A DNA stretch of 64,000 nt from an uncultured Kordia sp. (GTDB taxonomy: Bacteria > Bacteroidota > Bacteroidia > Flavobacteriales > Flavobacteriaceae): NCBI RefSeq assembly GCF_947496985.1, contig NZ_CANMEZ010000005.1, positions 310,001-374,000 of the forward strand, written 5' to 3'. The notes below the pieces were generated by a model that was given only the letters and a program-made list of their open reading frames with translations, had not been told where the DNA came from and did not search any database. Position 1 is the stretch's first letter. The number at the start of each line of letters is the position of its first letter. Of the stretch, positions 17,306 through 27,207 are shown in pieces. Position numbers and translations under genes: made by a program.

Positions 17306-17338
17306 GTTTGGTTGTTCTAATTACAAAGACAACCAAAC
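17306..17338 (+). other. Perfect 10-bp hairpin just before a lipoprotein start codon
   Basis: Arms GTTTGGTTGT (17306-17315) and ACAACCAAAC (17329-17338) are exact complements with a 13-nt loop, ending 9 nt before the ATG at 17348. There is no T-run, so a simple terminator for the upstream gene is less likely than a 5'-UTR structure affecting translation or mRNA stability. Confidence 0.5.
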
Positions 17339-17347
17339 CGATAACTC

Positions 17348-20272
17348 ATGAAAAAATTAGTTTCAATACTATTCTGTGTAAGTATGTTGAGTTTTTTCTC
17401 TTGCGAGAATGATGATAGTACAACAACTCCAGAAAATGAAAATCCAGAAGTAAATATCAATTTCGAAGAAAACTTCGGAACAACAATTACAGCACGCTTT
17501 TTAGGTCGTGTCGTAAACGAACAAAACGAACCAATACAAGGCGCAACTGTTCGTGTAGGAAACACAACAACAGCTACCGATCTTTTCGGAATATTCTCTG
17601 TAGATAATGCTTCGGCATATGAAAAATTTGCATACATCACTGCAGAAAAAGATGGATACATTATAGGATCTAGATCTTTAGCGCCTTCTGCAACTGAAGT
17701 AAATCGTGTAGAAATAATGCTTTTGAAAGAAGATGTAATCGCTACTATAAATACTGGATCTGAAGCAACTGTAAACTTATCAAACGGAACTGAAGTTACC
17801 TTTGAAGGGAATTTCACAAAATCTAATGGAACTACTTACAGCGGAGAAGTAAAAGTAATCTTAAAACACTTAAGCCCAGATGATGCTAACATGGAGGCAA
17901 TGATGCCAGGAATGTTATTTGCTCAAAACGCTAGTGGAGATGCCGTTGCTTTAGAAACCTACGGAATGCTAGCAGTGGAACTGAAAAGTGCTTCAGGAGA
18001 AGAATTACAATTAGCAGAAGGAAGTACATCGCAAATTTCTATGCCGCTAGCAGTAAATACTTCAAATCCGCCAGCTACAATTCCATTATGGCATTTTGAT
18101 GAAACTGAAGGATATTGGATAGAAGAAGGTGAAGCAACATTACAAGGAAACAAATATGTTGGAGATGTAAGTCACTTCTCATTTTGGAACTATGATTACC
18201 CATATGAATCAGTATATTTATGTATAGAATTACAGGATGAAAGTGGAAATCCAATGCCTTATACATCTGTAGATTTATATTCTTCACTACTAAACTCAAC
18301 AGGTACTTATGGAAATACAAATGCAAGCGGAGTTGAATGTGGATTAGCTCCAGCAGGAGAAGAGCTTACACTTACAATTCCTGGAACTTCATGCAATGGA
18401 GAATCATTTACAACAACAATAGGTCCTTTTACAAATGATACAACAATAACGGTAACTGTTAGTGATACAAATCAAAATACAACCATGTTAACAGGAACAT
18501 TTGTGACTTGTGATGGTGAGAATGTAACAGATGGTTATATGCAACTTTTCATTGGAGGTTCCACAACTGTAATTCCAGTAACAGATGGTACATTTGAATA
18601 TGCAGTTGTATACTGTGGAACAATAGATTATTCTATAAAAGGAATAGATATAGCAAATAATCAAGTGACAGAAGTAATTACAGGAACTTTAGATGGAGAC
18701 ACTACAATTGACTTAGGAACATTAAGTTCGTGTACAGGATTTGTTGATACAGATGGTGATGGTATTTTTGATGCTTTTGAAGATATAAACGGTGATAATG
18801 ATCTTACGAATGACGATACTGATCAAGATGGAACACCAAACTATTTAGATGAAGATGATGATGGCGATGGTATAAATACCGCAGATGAAGATTATGACGG
18901 TGATGACGATCCTACAAATGATGATACTGATGAAGATGGAATACCAAATTATTTAGATCCGCAAGATGTTATTGTATATGGTACTGAAATTGCTGGAACA
19001 GGTTGTGATCCTTTAGTTTATAATTTAGAAGATATTGTTACAGCTAATTATAATGGGCCTGGCACAGCTAACATGACATATGCATTCTATGAAAATGAAT
19101 CAGATGCTACTTCAGAAACAGACCCAATAACAACAGCTACATATGAAGTGCCGTTAACTAGTGTACTTACTGATCCGTCAATAATTTTTATAAAAGGAAC
19201 AAGTACAGTTACTGGTCAATCATCTATAGCAATGATATATTTATACTATGATTATCAGGATACTGATGGTGATGGACTAACAGATTGTGAAGAAACGACA
19301 GGAATAGATATACCAGGTAATAATCAAGTACCAACAGGAATAAGTGATCCAAATGATCCAAACGATCCAGTATCTACTGTTATAGTCTCTGCAGAAAGTA
19401 CAACAGTTAGTGAAGATAATGGAACGGCTTCTGTTGAAATCTTTTTAAGCTCAGCTATAAACGAAGATGTAGAATTATTAGTTTTTACAACAGCAGATAC
19501 AGCAGTTGCGCCTATGGATTATACAAGTGTTAATACTACGGTTACCATACCAAGTGGAAATACTTCTCTAGTAGTCCAAATTCCAATTGTAGATGATGCT
19601 GCTCCAGAATCAACGGAGTCATTTAAACTACAAGTAAATGTAACTAGTAATAATACTTCAAATACAGCATTAATTAGTATCGTAACCATTGTAGACAATG
19701 ATGGAGCATCATACCCAACAACTGGAGATTTAGGAGTATGTGCTAGTGAAGATGGAGTAGGTGTATTCGATCTTAATGCAATGGATCAATATTTCATGGA
19801 AGGCGGAATACCAGGAACAACCACAGTAAGCTATCATGAAACACAAGCAGATGCAGATGCAGGAACAAATGCCTTAACATCTCCATACATTTCAACTTCA
19901 TCAGATAGTTTTATATTGTTTGTACGTATTGTAGCTCCAACTGGAGATATACAAATATCAACATTAGTATGCCAAGTATATCCAATGCCAGCAACTGTTA
20001 CTGGTCTTAGTTTAACAGTTTGTGATGGAAATGGAGATGGAATGGGAAGTTTTGACTTATCTCAGTTGAATGATCAAATAGCGTTAGGAATAGCAGGTTT
20101 AGAAGTAACGTATTATGAGTCGCAAATTGATGCAGAAAACAATGTAAATCAATTGCCTACTACTTTTACAAATACTGTAAATCCGCAAACCATATTTTAT
20201 AGAATAGAAGATCTTAGTACAGGTTGTTTTGCAACAGGTGCTGTAGAACTAATAGTAGATACAGGTTGTTAG
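17348..20272 (+). CDS. Large surface lipoprotein with TSP3-like and Calx-beta domains
   Basis: The 974-residue protein has a lipoprotein signal (LSFFSCEN, Cys19). A carboxypeptidase-regulatory-like domain (about 50-125, RFLGRVVNEQNEPIQGATV) is followed by beta-rich modules. A calcium-binding thrombospondin type 3-like stretch at about 465-537 has repeated D-x-D-G-D-G and DEDGIPNYLD units, then comes a Calx-beta domain at about 678-784 (STTVSEDNGTASVEIFL). Two homologous repeats end the protein (CASEDGVGVFDLN and VCDGNGDGMGSFDLS). No type IX sorting domain is evident, so surface anchoring is by lipid. The likely role is adhesion or structure; function unknown. Confidence 0.75.
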   Translation: MKKLVSILFCVSMLSFFSCENDDSTTTPENENPEVNINFEENFGTTITARFLGRVVNEQNEPIQGATVRVGNTTTATDLFGIFSVDNASAYEKFAYITAEKDGYIIGSRSLAPSATEVNRVEIMLLKEDVIATINTGSEATVNLSNGTEVTFEGNFTKSNGTTYSGEVKVILKHLSPDDANMEAMMPGMLFAQNASGDAVALETYGMLAVELKSASGEELQLAEGSTSQISMPLAVNTSNPPATIPLWHFDETEGYWIEEGEATLQGNKYVGDVSHFSFWNYDYPYESVYLCIELQDESGNPMPYTSVDLYSSLLNSTGTYGNTNASGVECGLAPAGEELTLTIPGTSCNGESFTTTIGPFTNDTTITVTVSDTNQNTTMLTGTFVTCDGENVTDGYMQLFIGGSTTVIPVTDGTFEYAVVYCGTIDYSIKGIDIANNQVTEVITGTLDGDTTIDLGTLSSCTGFVDTDGDGIFDAFEDINGDNDLTNDDTDQDGTPNYLDEDDDGDGINTADEDYDGDDDPTNDDTDEDGIPNYLDPQDVIVYGTEIAGTGCDPLVYNLEDIVTANYNGPGTANMTYAFYENESDATSETDPITTATYEVPLTSVLTDPSIIFIKGTSTVTGQSSIAMIYLYYDYQDTDGDGLTDCEETTGIDIPGNNQVPTGISDPNDPNDPVSTVIVSAESTTVSEDNGTASVEIFLSSAINEDVELLVFTTADTAVAPMDYTSVNTTVTIPSGNTSLVVQIPIVDDAAPESTESFKLQVNVTSNNTSNTALISIVTIVDNDGASYPTTGDLGVCASEDGVGVFDLNAMDQYFMEGGIPGTTTVSYHETQADADAGTNALTSPYISTSSDSFILFVRIVAPTGDIQISTLVCQVYPMPATVTGLSLTVCDGNGDGMGSFDLSQLNDQIALGIAGLEVTYYESQIDAENNVNQLPTTFTNTVNPQTIFYRIEDLSTGCFATGAVELIVDTGC

Positions 20273-20295
20273 TTGAATATCAAAAACTTGAGTCT

Positions 20296-20329
20296 AAAAA
20301 AAGCATCTCATTATTGAGGTGCTTTTTTT
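20296..20329. terminator. Bidirectional terminator
   Basis: GCATCTCA/TGAGGTGC with loop TTAT is flanked by seven A on one side and seven T on the other. It serves the convergent lipoprotein (+) and DUF1361 (-) genes and overlaps the 3' end of the latter. Confidence 0.85.
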
Positions 20330-20970
20330 ATAGAGAAAAATGATGTTGTTGTTAAAAATAAGATCCATAAGAAAACTCCAAAACCTACGGTAATACCTAA
20401 TGTACGCGTTCTGTATATTGGATTGGAAATACTATCTAAACAATCTTTCAATAAAATAATAGGGTCACTAAATAATTCCCATGAATTCCAACGTTGAAAT
20501 CTTCCTAGGTAAATTCCAAAACCGCATAAGAATACCACGATAAACAATAAGCGTTTTGCAACAACGCTATTCCATTTATAGGTTAAGATTTGAAAAACGT
20601 GATGCATGGATAACAATCCTAAAATCAATCCGTTCCAAGCAAAAGCAAATAACATAAAAGGATCAAGCCAAGAAAGTGAAGATTTTGCATGCCGTAAATG
20701 CATTAAATCGGTGATGAGGTATGGTGCATTTGGTAAAAATAATAACCAAACTCCTAAAATAGCAAGCAAAATAAGTGTTTGTTTTTTCAACCAAATAGTT
20801 TTAGACAGTGCTAAAGAAATCCAATATGGAATTGCCGCTAAGAACAAATTCCAAATCAAAAAACTGTAAAATAAACTTCCGGTAACATATACACGAAATA
20901 GTAACAATAAAATGCAGAATAGACTATTTATGGCTAGAAAATGGCTCAATTTATAACTATGTAAATTCAT
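20311..20970 (-). CDS. DUF1361 membrane protein
   Basis: This 219-residue protein has about six hydrophobic segments and the DUF1361 signatures LFLPNAPYLITDLMHL and GIYLGRFQRWNSWELF. The function of the family is unknown; it is an integral inner-membrane protein. It lies 5 bp downstream of the MSEP-CTERM gene and is the last gene of the exosortase K operon, so a link with that sorting system is suggested by context only. Confidence 0.8.
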   Translation of the reverse strand: MNLHSYKLSHFLAINSLFCILLLLFRVYVTGSLFYSFLIWNLFLAAIPYWISLALSKTIWLKKQTLILLAILGVWLLFLPNAPYLITDLMHLRHAKSSLSWLDPFMLFAFAWNGLILGLLSMHHVFQILTYKWNSVVAKRLLFIVVFLCGFGIYLGRFQRWNSWELFSDPIILLKDCLDSISNPIYRTRTLGITVGFGVFLWILFLTTTSFFSIKKAPQ

Positions 20971-20975
20971 ATTAT

Positions 20976-23648
20976 TTATCGTTTTGTTTGTTGTTGTAAA
21001 AAATGTTGTCGTCCCATGTAAATGAAAAAGAGAATCAATAATATCCAGAAATACGGTTCACTCATGCGTTGTGTTTCGGTACTTGCTTTTGTAGTATAGG
21101 TAGCATTCATGATTTCTTCTTGCTTTCTCAATAACCATGCTTCTTGTTCTTTACTTTCTAAAGAAAGGTATGTAGTACTATGCGTTAAAATATTCTGAGA
21201 AAAACTCTGGCGTAAGCCATCCAGCCAACGTGTTCGTTTGCGTTTTGGATTCAAATCATTTACCTCATGATACTTACGCAATTGCAAGGCATTCAAATAC
21301 GAATTTGAAGTCAGTTGCATTGAAAAATCATCAATCTTATCAAGAGAAATTAAAGAAGGCAAGTTGTTATTTGGTGTATAACACGATTTTCCATTTCTGG
21401 AAAATTTTACAAATTCTAGTGTTGGAAATACTTGCTGATTCCAAGAGGTGTATGCTACATAATTATCATATGGAAACATACGTTTCAACTCCCATTGCGT
21501 ATACTTTCCGTAAAAACGATTTGTATTTGGAGCATATACAACTACAAACGGAATAGTTTTCTGATCTTGGTGAAGATATTGAATCTGAGAAACTGCTTTT
21601 AGTAAATTGAACCCTGACTTTTTTGGTGTTGTTTGCGTTTCCCAATTTACATCTGAATCTATGTACAAAACCTGCGCATTCTCTTTGATTGTGGGAGCTA
21701 AACTGTTATAATCTTCTTCAAATTGAGCACGTTGTGTTTCACCTTCCATCGTATTATCAACCAAAAAATAATAACGAATAGGTATTTCTACTTTTGGCAA
21801 TGTTTCCTTCACTTCACTTGGGATGTAAAAAGCATTTGTAGCAATTTCCGTTACATTCTGCGATAAAGGTTCTACATCAATATCAATAGGTGTTTCATTG
21901 ATGGAAAAATGAACGGGATTTCTATGATGTAATGTAAAACCAGTAGTTCGTGCTTCATTCTTTAAAAAAGGATAGACCTTTAGCGAAAGTACATCGCCAT
22001 ACACATATTGTAAAATTCCTGGATCACGACGCTGACTTGTAATTTGTTCATAAATCCAATTAGCGGCTTCTTTTTCAGCTAAAATTCCATAAACTCTTTC
22101 TTTTCCAATATCTAAATAATAATCACTGATAAAAACATCTTTCGGTAAGGAAAACTCAGAACGAAATTCGCGCATACCAACATTATCCAAATTCGTAATT
22201 TTAAAATCAACCTGTGTTTTATAAAAATCACTTTCAGCGATATATTCAGTTGTATACGTATATTTTACCGAAGCTGTTAAGGTTTCTGGTGGACGATAAC
22301 CAGAAAAAGTATAATTTTTATCTCCCAAAAATAAATGACCAATTTCTGCAGTTTTTTGTCGTGACAATTGCAAATTATCAAACACGTACCAATCATAATA
22401 AATAGATAATAAAGGCAATCGTTTTTCAAAATTATCAAATGAAAGTCTACGATGATTTTTTTCCATTTGCTGAAAAATGTAGGTTAATTTATCTACATCA
22501 AAATCTCTATACTCATGATTGCTAGCGTCAAAATAACTGGTTTCTGCAATGACTTCTTCAAGCAATACTTTATGATTATGACAAAAAAGAGCAAATGAAA
22601 CGGGTAAAATCAATACACATAAAATACCTAATGAAAGCACTTTTTCTTTCCCATATACTTTTACAATGTTGATATAATTTTTGGATAGTATTTGAAGCTG
22701 TATAAGTAATAAAACAGTTGGCGTTAACATTAAAATCCCAGCGCCTAATACAATTAACGCAACAAACGAAAGTGGAATATATGGTAAGAAAATAATAAAG
22801 AAATACAATACATACGGCAATCCAAAACAAGCTAATAGAAAGCCAATGAATTTATGAATAGCTGTATCACTTAATAATAAAAATAAACCAATTGCATTTC
22901 CGATAAGGGCAATATAAATTAAGATGAAATTGAAATCTCCAAAAATTGTAAATTCTAAATTTACTAGTAATCCAATAATAGGTAATAAGAGTCCGAATAG
23001 TAATATCATAAAGGTGTGATTACCTTTTAGGTTTCTTCCAATAATATTTCCTAAAATCATGCGTAAAAAGAAAAATAGAAAGGACGCAATAGAAATACAA
23101 ATAGAAATTTGTACTATAAAAGATTTCAAGCTAAAAGTAATGTATTGCTCACCTCTGAAAAGAGGAATAATGATTGTGATAATAAGATATGTGCAAATTG
23201 GAGCAGAAAGTGCGTACATGAAATTTTTTAAATTTGCAGAAAACTTTCCTGTTGGTTTAAAGTAGCTAAGAATAATGTCTATCATGGCGTGGAAAACTCC
23301 CGGAAATGTCAAATACAACGGAATCAATTCATAATTTACACTTGTCGATTTTATACGGGGAATACTTAAAAATAAATTAGAATTCAATAAGAAAATAATG
23401 AAAAGCAAATACCCCGAAATAATAATAATAGGTACAATCCAATGTTTTATTTTTTCTGTAATATCTGCATAAATAAGCCCAGCAATAGCAACTAATAATA
23501 CAAACCAATAGGTAGCAATTGCAGACCATTCAAAGGAATTTCCTGTTGGAGAATTAAAGGCATTATACAATATAAAACCCAAAATAATTTGTAATAAAAT
23601 AACGGTAATAAAATATCCTAACGATTTATGAAATTTGAACTTTGACAT
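20976..23648 (-). CDS. MSEP-CTERM sorting-domain protein with VIT-like domain
   Basis: This 890-residue protein begins with about ten transmembrane segments (residues 10-350). A large extracytoplasmic region follows with a VIT-like segment (YYLDIGKERVYGILAEKEAA, then IYEQITSQRRDPGIL). The C-terminus has M-S-E-P at about 862-865, a hydrophobic helix and a basic tail (GRQHFLQQQTKR), the tripartite signal of MSEP-CTERM proteins. These are the sole expected substrates of exosortase K, whose gene overlaps the 5' end of this one by 23 bp. Its biological role is not known. Confidence 0.88.
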   Translation of the reverse strand: MSKFKFHKSLGYFITVILLQIILGFILYNAFNSPTGNSFEWSAIATYWFVLLVAIAGLIYADITEKIKHWIVPIIIISGYLLFIIFLLNSNLFLSIPRIKSTSVNYELIPLYLTFPGVFHAMIDIILSYFKPTGKFSANLKNFMYALSAPICTYLIITIIIPLFRGEQYITFSLKSFIVQISICISIASFLFFFLRMILGNIIGRNLKGNHTFMILLFGLLLPIIGLLVNLEFTIFGDFNFILIYIALIGNAIGLFLLLSDTAIHKFIGFLLACFGLPYVLYFFIIFLPYIPLSFVALIVLGAGILMLTPTVLLLIQLQILSKNYINIVKVYGKEKVLSLGILCVLILPVSFALFCHNHKVLLEEVIAETSYFDASNHEYRDFDVDKLTYIFQQMEKNHRRLSFDNFEKRLPLLSIYYDWYVFDNLQLSRQKTAEIGHLFLGDKNYTFSGYRPPETLTASVKYTYTTEYIAESDFYKTQVDFKITNLDNVGMREFRSEFSLPKDVFISDYYLDIGKERVYGILAEKEAANWIYEQITSQRRDPGILQYVYGDVLSLKVYPFLKNEARTTGFTLHHRNPVHFSINETPIDIDVEPLSQNVTEIATNAFYIPSEVKETLPKVEIPIRYYFLVDNTMEGETQRAQFEEDYNSLAPTIKENAQVLYIDSDVNWETQTTPKKSGFNLLKAVSQIQYLHQDQKTIPFVVVYAPNTNRFYGKYTQWELKRMFPYDNYVAYTSWNQQVFPTLEFVKFSRNGKSCYTPNNNLPSLISLDKIDDFSMQLTSNSYLNALQLRKYHEVNDLNPKRKRTRWLDGLRQSFSQNILTHSTTYLSLESKEQEAWLLRKQEEIMNATYTTKASTETQRMSEPYFWILLILFFIYMGRQHFLQQQTKR

Positions 23649-24135
23649 ATTTTAACGTAATAAGGTGATTAATGAAAAGAAGTATAAGTACATATAGAAT
23701 ACTGCCAAGTGCTAAATGTGCAGTTTTTGGGTCGATAAACGTTGTTGTAGCATCCAATTGAGCAAGTTTAATTGCACTTACAATACGAGCTGTATTTGCT
23801 AAAATCATGATGAGGTAACTACAAATGCCAAGGAAAAAGATGCGTAATGAAAACTGTAGAAATGATTGAAACTTCCACAGTTTAAAACTTAAAAATGCAA
23901 AGCAGATAATGAAAAAATTGCCACCAGCACAGGATTTTTCTATGATGATATTTAGCGAAGAACTATAACCAACTTCTGGAATCCAATAGAAAGCTGTTTG
24001 CGAAAATAATTCAATAAAAGGAATCATAGGGTACATAAAATACCGCAATTGCTCTAATGTGCTTGCGCTGTAAATTGCTTTCAATGACAACATTAAAAGA
24101 AGTATGAAGCCGAATTTTACAATAGATTTTTTCAT
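23626..24135 (-). CDS. xrtK: Exosortase K
   Basis: This 169-residue multi-pass membrane protein has the exosortase catalytic set: Cys in IIIEKSCAGGNFF, Arg in LANTARIVSAIKLA and His in KTAHLALGSILY. Exosortases cleave and transfer C-terminally tagged proteins in the inner membrane. The small size and adjacency to an MSEP-CTERM protein identify the K subtype. It is translationally coupled with its substrate gene through overlap. Confidence 0.9.
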   Translation of the reverse strand: MKKSIVKFGFILLLMLSLKAIYSASTLEQLRYFMYPMIPFIELFSQTAFYWIPEVGYSSSLNIIIEKSCAGGNFFIICFAFLSFKLWKFQSFLQFSLRIFFLGICSYLIMILANTARIVSAIKLAQLDATTTFIDPKTAHLALGSILYVLILLFINHLITLKYVKVQIS

Positions 24136-24144
24136 GAATAAATT

Positions 24145-24453
24145 TTAAATAGGGTATGATAAAATTGCAGCTACATAACAACAACCAATTGGAATATTGA
24201 TAATCATAATGAATAATGACGTTAGAATTTTTTTACGCTTAATTTCACTATTCATGAATGTGATTATAAGTGTGAAAAACAGAATGCTATTCAACATTAA
24301 TGTGAACAATGTATAATAAATACCTAAGCTTAAAATTGTTTTAGATCCTGAAAAATAGAAATACAGTATCAATAAAAAAGTGCCACCTAAAAAGCTTAAA
24401 ATAGCTGTGATTTTAGCGGTTTGTAATAATTTGTATAAAAATGAAATATTCAT
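24145..24453 (-). CDS. Small four-helix membrane protein of the exosortase K operon
   Basis: This 102-residue, very hydrophobic protein has four predicted transmembrane segments (AILSFLGGTFLLILYFYF, then IYYTLFTLMLNSILFFTLII, then two near the C-terminus). It lies 9 bp upstream of exosortase K in the same orientation and is probably the first gene of that operon. I recognise no motif that gives a function. Confidence 0.65.
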   Translation of the reverse strand: MNISFLYKLLQTAKITAILSFLGGTFLLILYFYFSGSKTILSLGIYYTLFTLMLNSILFFTLIITFMNSEIKRKKILTSLFIMIINIPIGCCYVAAILSYPI

Positions 24454-24619
24454 GTGTGTGTAATTGAATGTGAAATAGAATCTTTAGAAGCGAAACCTAA
24501 ACTTCCCAATTCTCAAGTAATTGAGAAGCTAGGAATCGCATTCACCAAACTAACTGACTAACTAATCGGTTTTAATGTTAATTTACTTATGAGTTATTAT
24601 GCTATTAAATACAGGTAAA

Positions 24620-26077
24620 CTAATCTGTAACAACAGGCTGGTTTTCATTTGAATCTTTTGATTGATATGGATCGAATGGTTGCTGAGTGGAATCGAAGTA
24701 CCAATCTATCTTTCTTGATACAAACATCACCAATCCTAAAATCAAGAATAATCCAACACTTCCTACTAATAATGCGTAGCTTTCTAATTGAATAATCACA
24801 AAAATAAATCCGTATAAAGCGGTTAAGGAAACTCCAATAAATACTGGAAACTTCCAATTCTTTAAAATAGATTTAGAATAAAGTGTAATCATAACAATTA
24901 CGGCAGCGCCTGCGATGAGATATGCTTTTAAGAAACTACTATGTTCAGAAATTGAAATCAACAAAGTGTAAAACATTACTAACGCAATTCCGATCATTAA
25001 ATATTGAAAAGGATGAATATTTATTTTACTTAATGTCTGAATAAGGAAGAACACCAAAAACGTTAAGCCAATAACTAAAAAACCATACTTTGCAGCACGA
25101 TCACTCTTTTGATATTCGTCAAGTTGAATAATGAATTTTGTTCCAAAAGCAAATTCTGATAATGTTGGTAAAGCCGAAAAAAACTGTTGTGAAAACGGAC
25201 GATTTGTATTAAGAATACGCCAATTTGCTTCAAAACCACCATCTTCAGTTGCGTTTTCATCTTGTGTGATAAAGTTTCCAATATGACTTGGATCTTTCCA
25301 ATCAGAAGTCATTTTTACATTGGTAATCTTTCCAATAGGAATAAATTGAATACTTTGACTTCCATTGTATAACAATGAAAAACTAAACGATTGTTCACTA
25401 GTTTTTGGAATATCTTTTAAAGCTAAAAATGAGCTTTCCAATTCGTCTAAATTATTACTATGTGAATTTGTACTACTAAAATTAGTTTCAAATCCATACA
25501 TGTTTCCATTTAGTTTTAGCGCGACTTCACTTTTTAAACCTTTTAAATTGGTAGTTTTAATTAATAATGTTGCTTTTTCCCAAACGATGTCTTCATCAGG
25601 AATGGATTTTGAAGAAAAATCAGGAATTTCAAAACTTCCTGTAGCGGCAATGTTTGCGGTTAATACAGCTGATTCAAAATTGTTACGTTTCTTTGGGGAA
25701 GCTTTTACATCAGCATCAAAATTCAAATTCTTAGGAAAAAAAAAGGCATGTTTTAAAATAGTACGTTTCTCTTTAAATGTACTATTTGTATCTGCGTTAT
25801 ATTTTACAGTTTCCTCATAAGTTTTGTACGGAACTTTTAAAATAGGTCCGTAAAGTAAAATTGAATTTCCCCAACCATCATTAATATCATTTACAACGCT
25901 TTGCTGTCTGTATTCACGTTCCTTAATCAATTTTTGAATCAAGTTTAATGGAATCATTAATAATAAAACTAATGCGCCCATCATTACCATACGTGCGGTA
26001 ATAGAAGTTTTTAGCCAAGTACTAAATTTATTTTTTTCGTTTTTGTGTGTAATCTTGTTTGCTGTTTGGTGTTCCAT
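24620..26077 (-). CDS. creD: Cell envelope integrity protein CreD
   Basis: The 485-residue protein has an N-terminal membrane helix (ITARMVMMGALVLLLMIPL), a periplasmic beta domain of about 290 residues (ILLYGPILKVPYKT, FSQQFFSALPTLSEFAFGTK) and about five C-terminal transmembrane segments beginning AKYGFLVIGLTFLVFFL. This is the CreD family layout, an inner-membrane protein whose molecular role is poorly known. It is transcribed alone, 18 bp downstream of a palindromic operator shared with the neighbouring winged-helix regulator operon. Confidence 0.9.
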   Translation of the reverse strand: MEHQTANKITHKNEKNKFSTWLKTSITARMVMMGALVLLLMIPLNLIQKLIKEREYRQQSVVNDINDGWGNSILLYGPILKVPYKTYEETVKYNADTNSTFKEKRTILKHAFFFPKNLNFDADVKASPKKRNNFESAVLTANIAATGSFEIPDFSSKSIPDEDIVWEKATLLIKTTNLKGLKSEVALKLNGNMYGFETNFSSTNSHSNNLDELESSFLALKDIPKTSEQSFSFSLLYNGSQSIQFIPIGKITNVKMTSDWKDPSHIGNFITQDENATEDGGFEANWRILNTNRPFSQQFFSALPTLSEFAFGTKFIIQLDEYQKSDRAAKYGFLVIGLTFLVFFLIQTLSKINIHPFQYLMIGIALVMFYTLLISISEHSSFLKAYLIAGAAVIVMITLYSKSILKNWKFPVFIGVSLTALYGFIFVIIQLESYALLVGSVGLFLILGLVMFVSRKIDWYFDSTQQPFDPYQSKDSNENQPVVTD

Positions 26078-26094
26078 GATTTTAGTTTTTAAAG

Positions 26095-26113
26095 TACTTT
26101 GGATTTCAAAGTA
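26095..26113 (-). promoter_or_regulatory. Palindromic operator upstream of creD
   Basis: TACTTTG-gattt-CAAAGTA is a perfect 7-bp inverted repeat with a 5-bp spacer, ending 18 bp before the creD start. The same palindrome occurs at 27208-27226. The minus-strand half TACTTTG overlaps what could be the -7 element, suggesting repression. Confidence 0.7.
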
Positions 26114-26258
26114 AATGTGTAAAAAAATAGTATATTTTATTTGCTAGGAGTGAAGCTTAGCTTTTTATAGTTGTACAAAGTACCGTGTTTTTTATGTGAT
26201 ACATAGTGTTCATATAGTAAGTGTTTGTATTGAATTAGTATGTGTTATCAATATATAA

Positions 26259-26555
26259 TTATTCGCTTTTTTTAATTAAATTTTCAAGAGCTTCAATATG
26301 TTTTTTAAACTCCATTCTCCCTAAAGGAGTAGCGCTATATCGTGTGTTGGGTTTTCGTCCTATAAACTGTTTCTCCACTTTGATATATTCCACTTTTTCT
26401 AATGCTTTTGCATGACTTGCTAAGTTTCCGTCCGTAATAGACAACAACTCTTTCAGCATTTTAAAATCGGCAAATTCATTCACCATCAAAATGGACATAA
26501 TACCCAAACGAATTCGGTGATCAAAAGCTTTATTTATGTTTGTAATAATACTCAC
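26259..26555 (-). CDS. Winged-helix transcriptional regulator
   Basis: This 98-residue protein consists of a single winged helix-turn-helix domain: HRIRLGIMSILMVNEFADF, then LLSITDGNLASHAKALEKV as recognition region, then a wing with RKPNTRYSATPLG. It resembles the ArsR/MarR-like winged-helix proteins often encoded next to CreD. It lies 5 bp downstream of a membrane protein gene. The two identical palindromes before that operon and before creD are its probable binding sites, which would make it an autorepressor; this is inferred. Confidence 0.85.
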   Translation of the reverse strand: MSIITNINKAFDHRIRLGIMSILMVNEFADFKMLKELLSITDGNLASHAKALEKVEYIKVEKQFIGRKPNTRYSATPLGRMEFKKHIEALENLIKKSE

Positions 26556-26560
26556 GTTGT

Positions 26561-27199
26561 CTATTTTGCAGTTCTTTCAACAAGGATATACATCAATCCT
26601 CCATAAATAATGTGAAACAATCCAAATCCTATTGCCCAAAAATACAAACCATATCCTATATACTGTGTTGCAATTAAGCCTAAAGTAATATTTGCAAAAC
26701 CTAAAAACTTTACATGTCCAAGTGTAAACTTACTCGCGTTTACACAGGCAAGTCCGTAAAAGATAAGTGTAACAGGAGCAATTAATCCAACATATCCTTT
26801 TTGTAAAATTATCAAAGCAAACACACCACCAGTAGCTAACGGAATCAAAAAATTTATTAATAATTTAATCGCTGACTTATCAAATATCTTTTCACCGTTT
26901 CTCCTAGCTTTTCGTTGTGTCAAAATAATTCCAGTCACAATAGCTAAAATAATGACGATGGCTGCAATGGCTAACAATTTAATGGTGATATCATTTGAAC
27001 CAGCATAACTTCCTCCTTCATACAAATATCGTTTTGTTGCATATAATTTTCCTAATTCTTGACGTGCAAACCAAGCGCCAATCAAAGCATACACACCTGC
27101 CATAATGCCCGAAAGTCCACTCAAGGAAATAAATCGTGAAGATTTATTCATGAGGTTTTTAATCTCTTTAATGTCGTTTAAGTAGTCTGATGAAGTCAT
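26561..27199 (-). CDS. Membrane protein paired with winged-helix regulator
   Basis: This 212-residue protein has six likely transmembrane segments (FISLSGLSGIMAGVYALIGA, ... AIAAIVIILAIVTGIIL, ... GGVFALIILQKGYVG and others) and a soluble N-terminus with NDIKEIKNLMNKSSRFISL. It resembles uncharacterised flavobacterial membrane proteins encoded just before small winged-helix regulators. It may transmit a membrane signal to the regulator. No enzymatic motif is visible. Confidence 0.7.
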   Translation of the reverse strand: MTSSDYLNDIKEIKNLMNKSSRFISLSGLSGIMAGVYALIGAWFARQELGKLYATKRYLYEGGSYAGSNDITIKLLAIAAIVIILAIVTGIILTQRKARRNGEKIFDKSAIKLLINFLIPLATGGVFALIILQKGYVGLIAPVTLIFYGLACVNASKFTLGHVKFLGFANITLGLIATQYIGYGLYFWAIGFGLFHIIYGGLMYILVERTAK

Positions 27200-27207
27200 A
27201 TTTAAAG

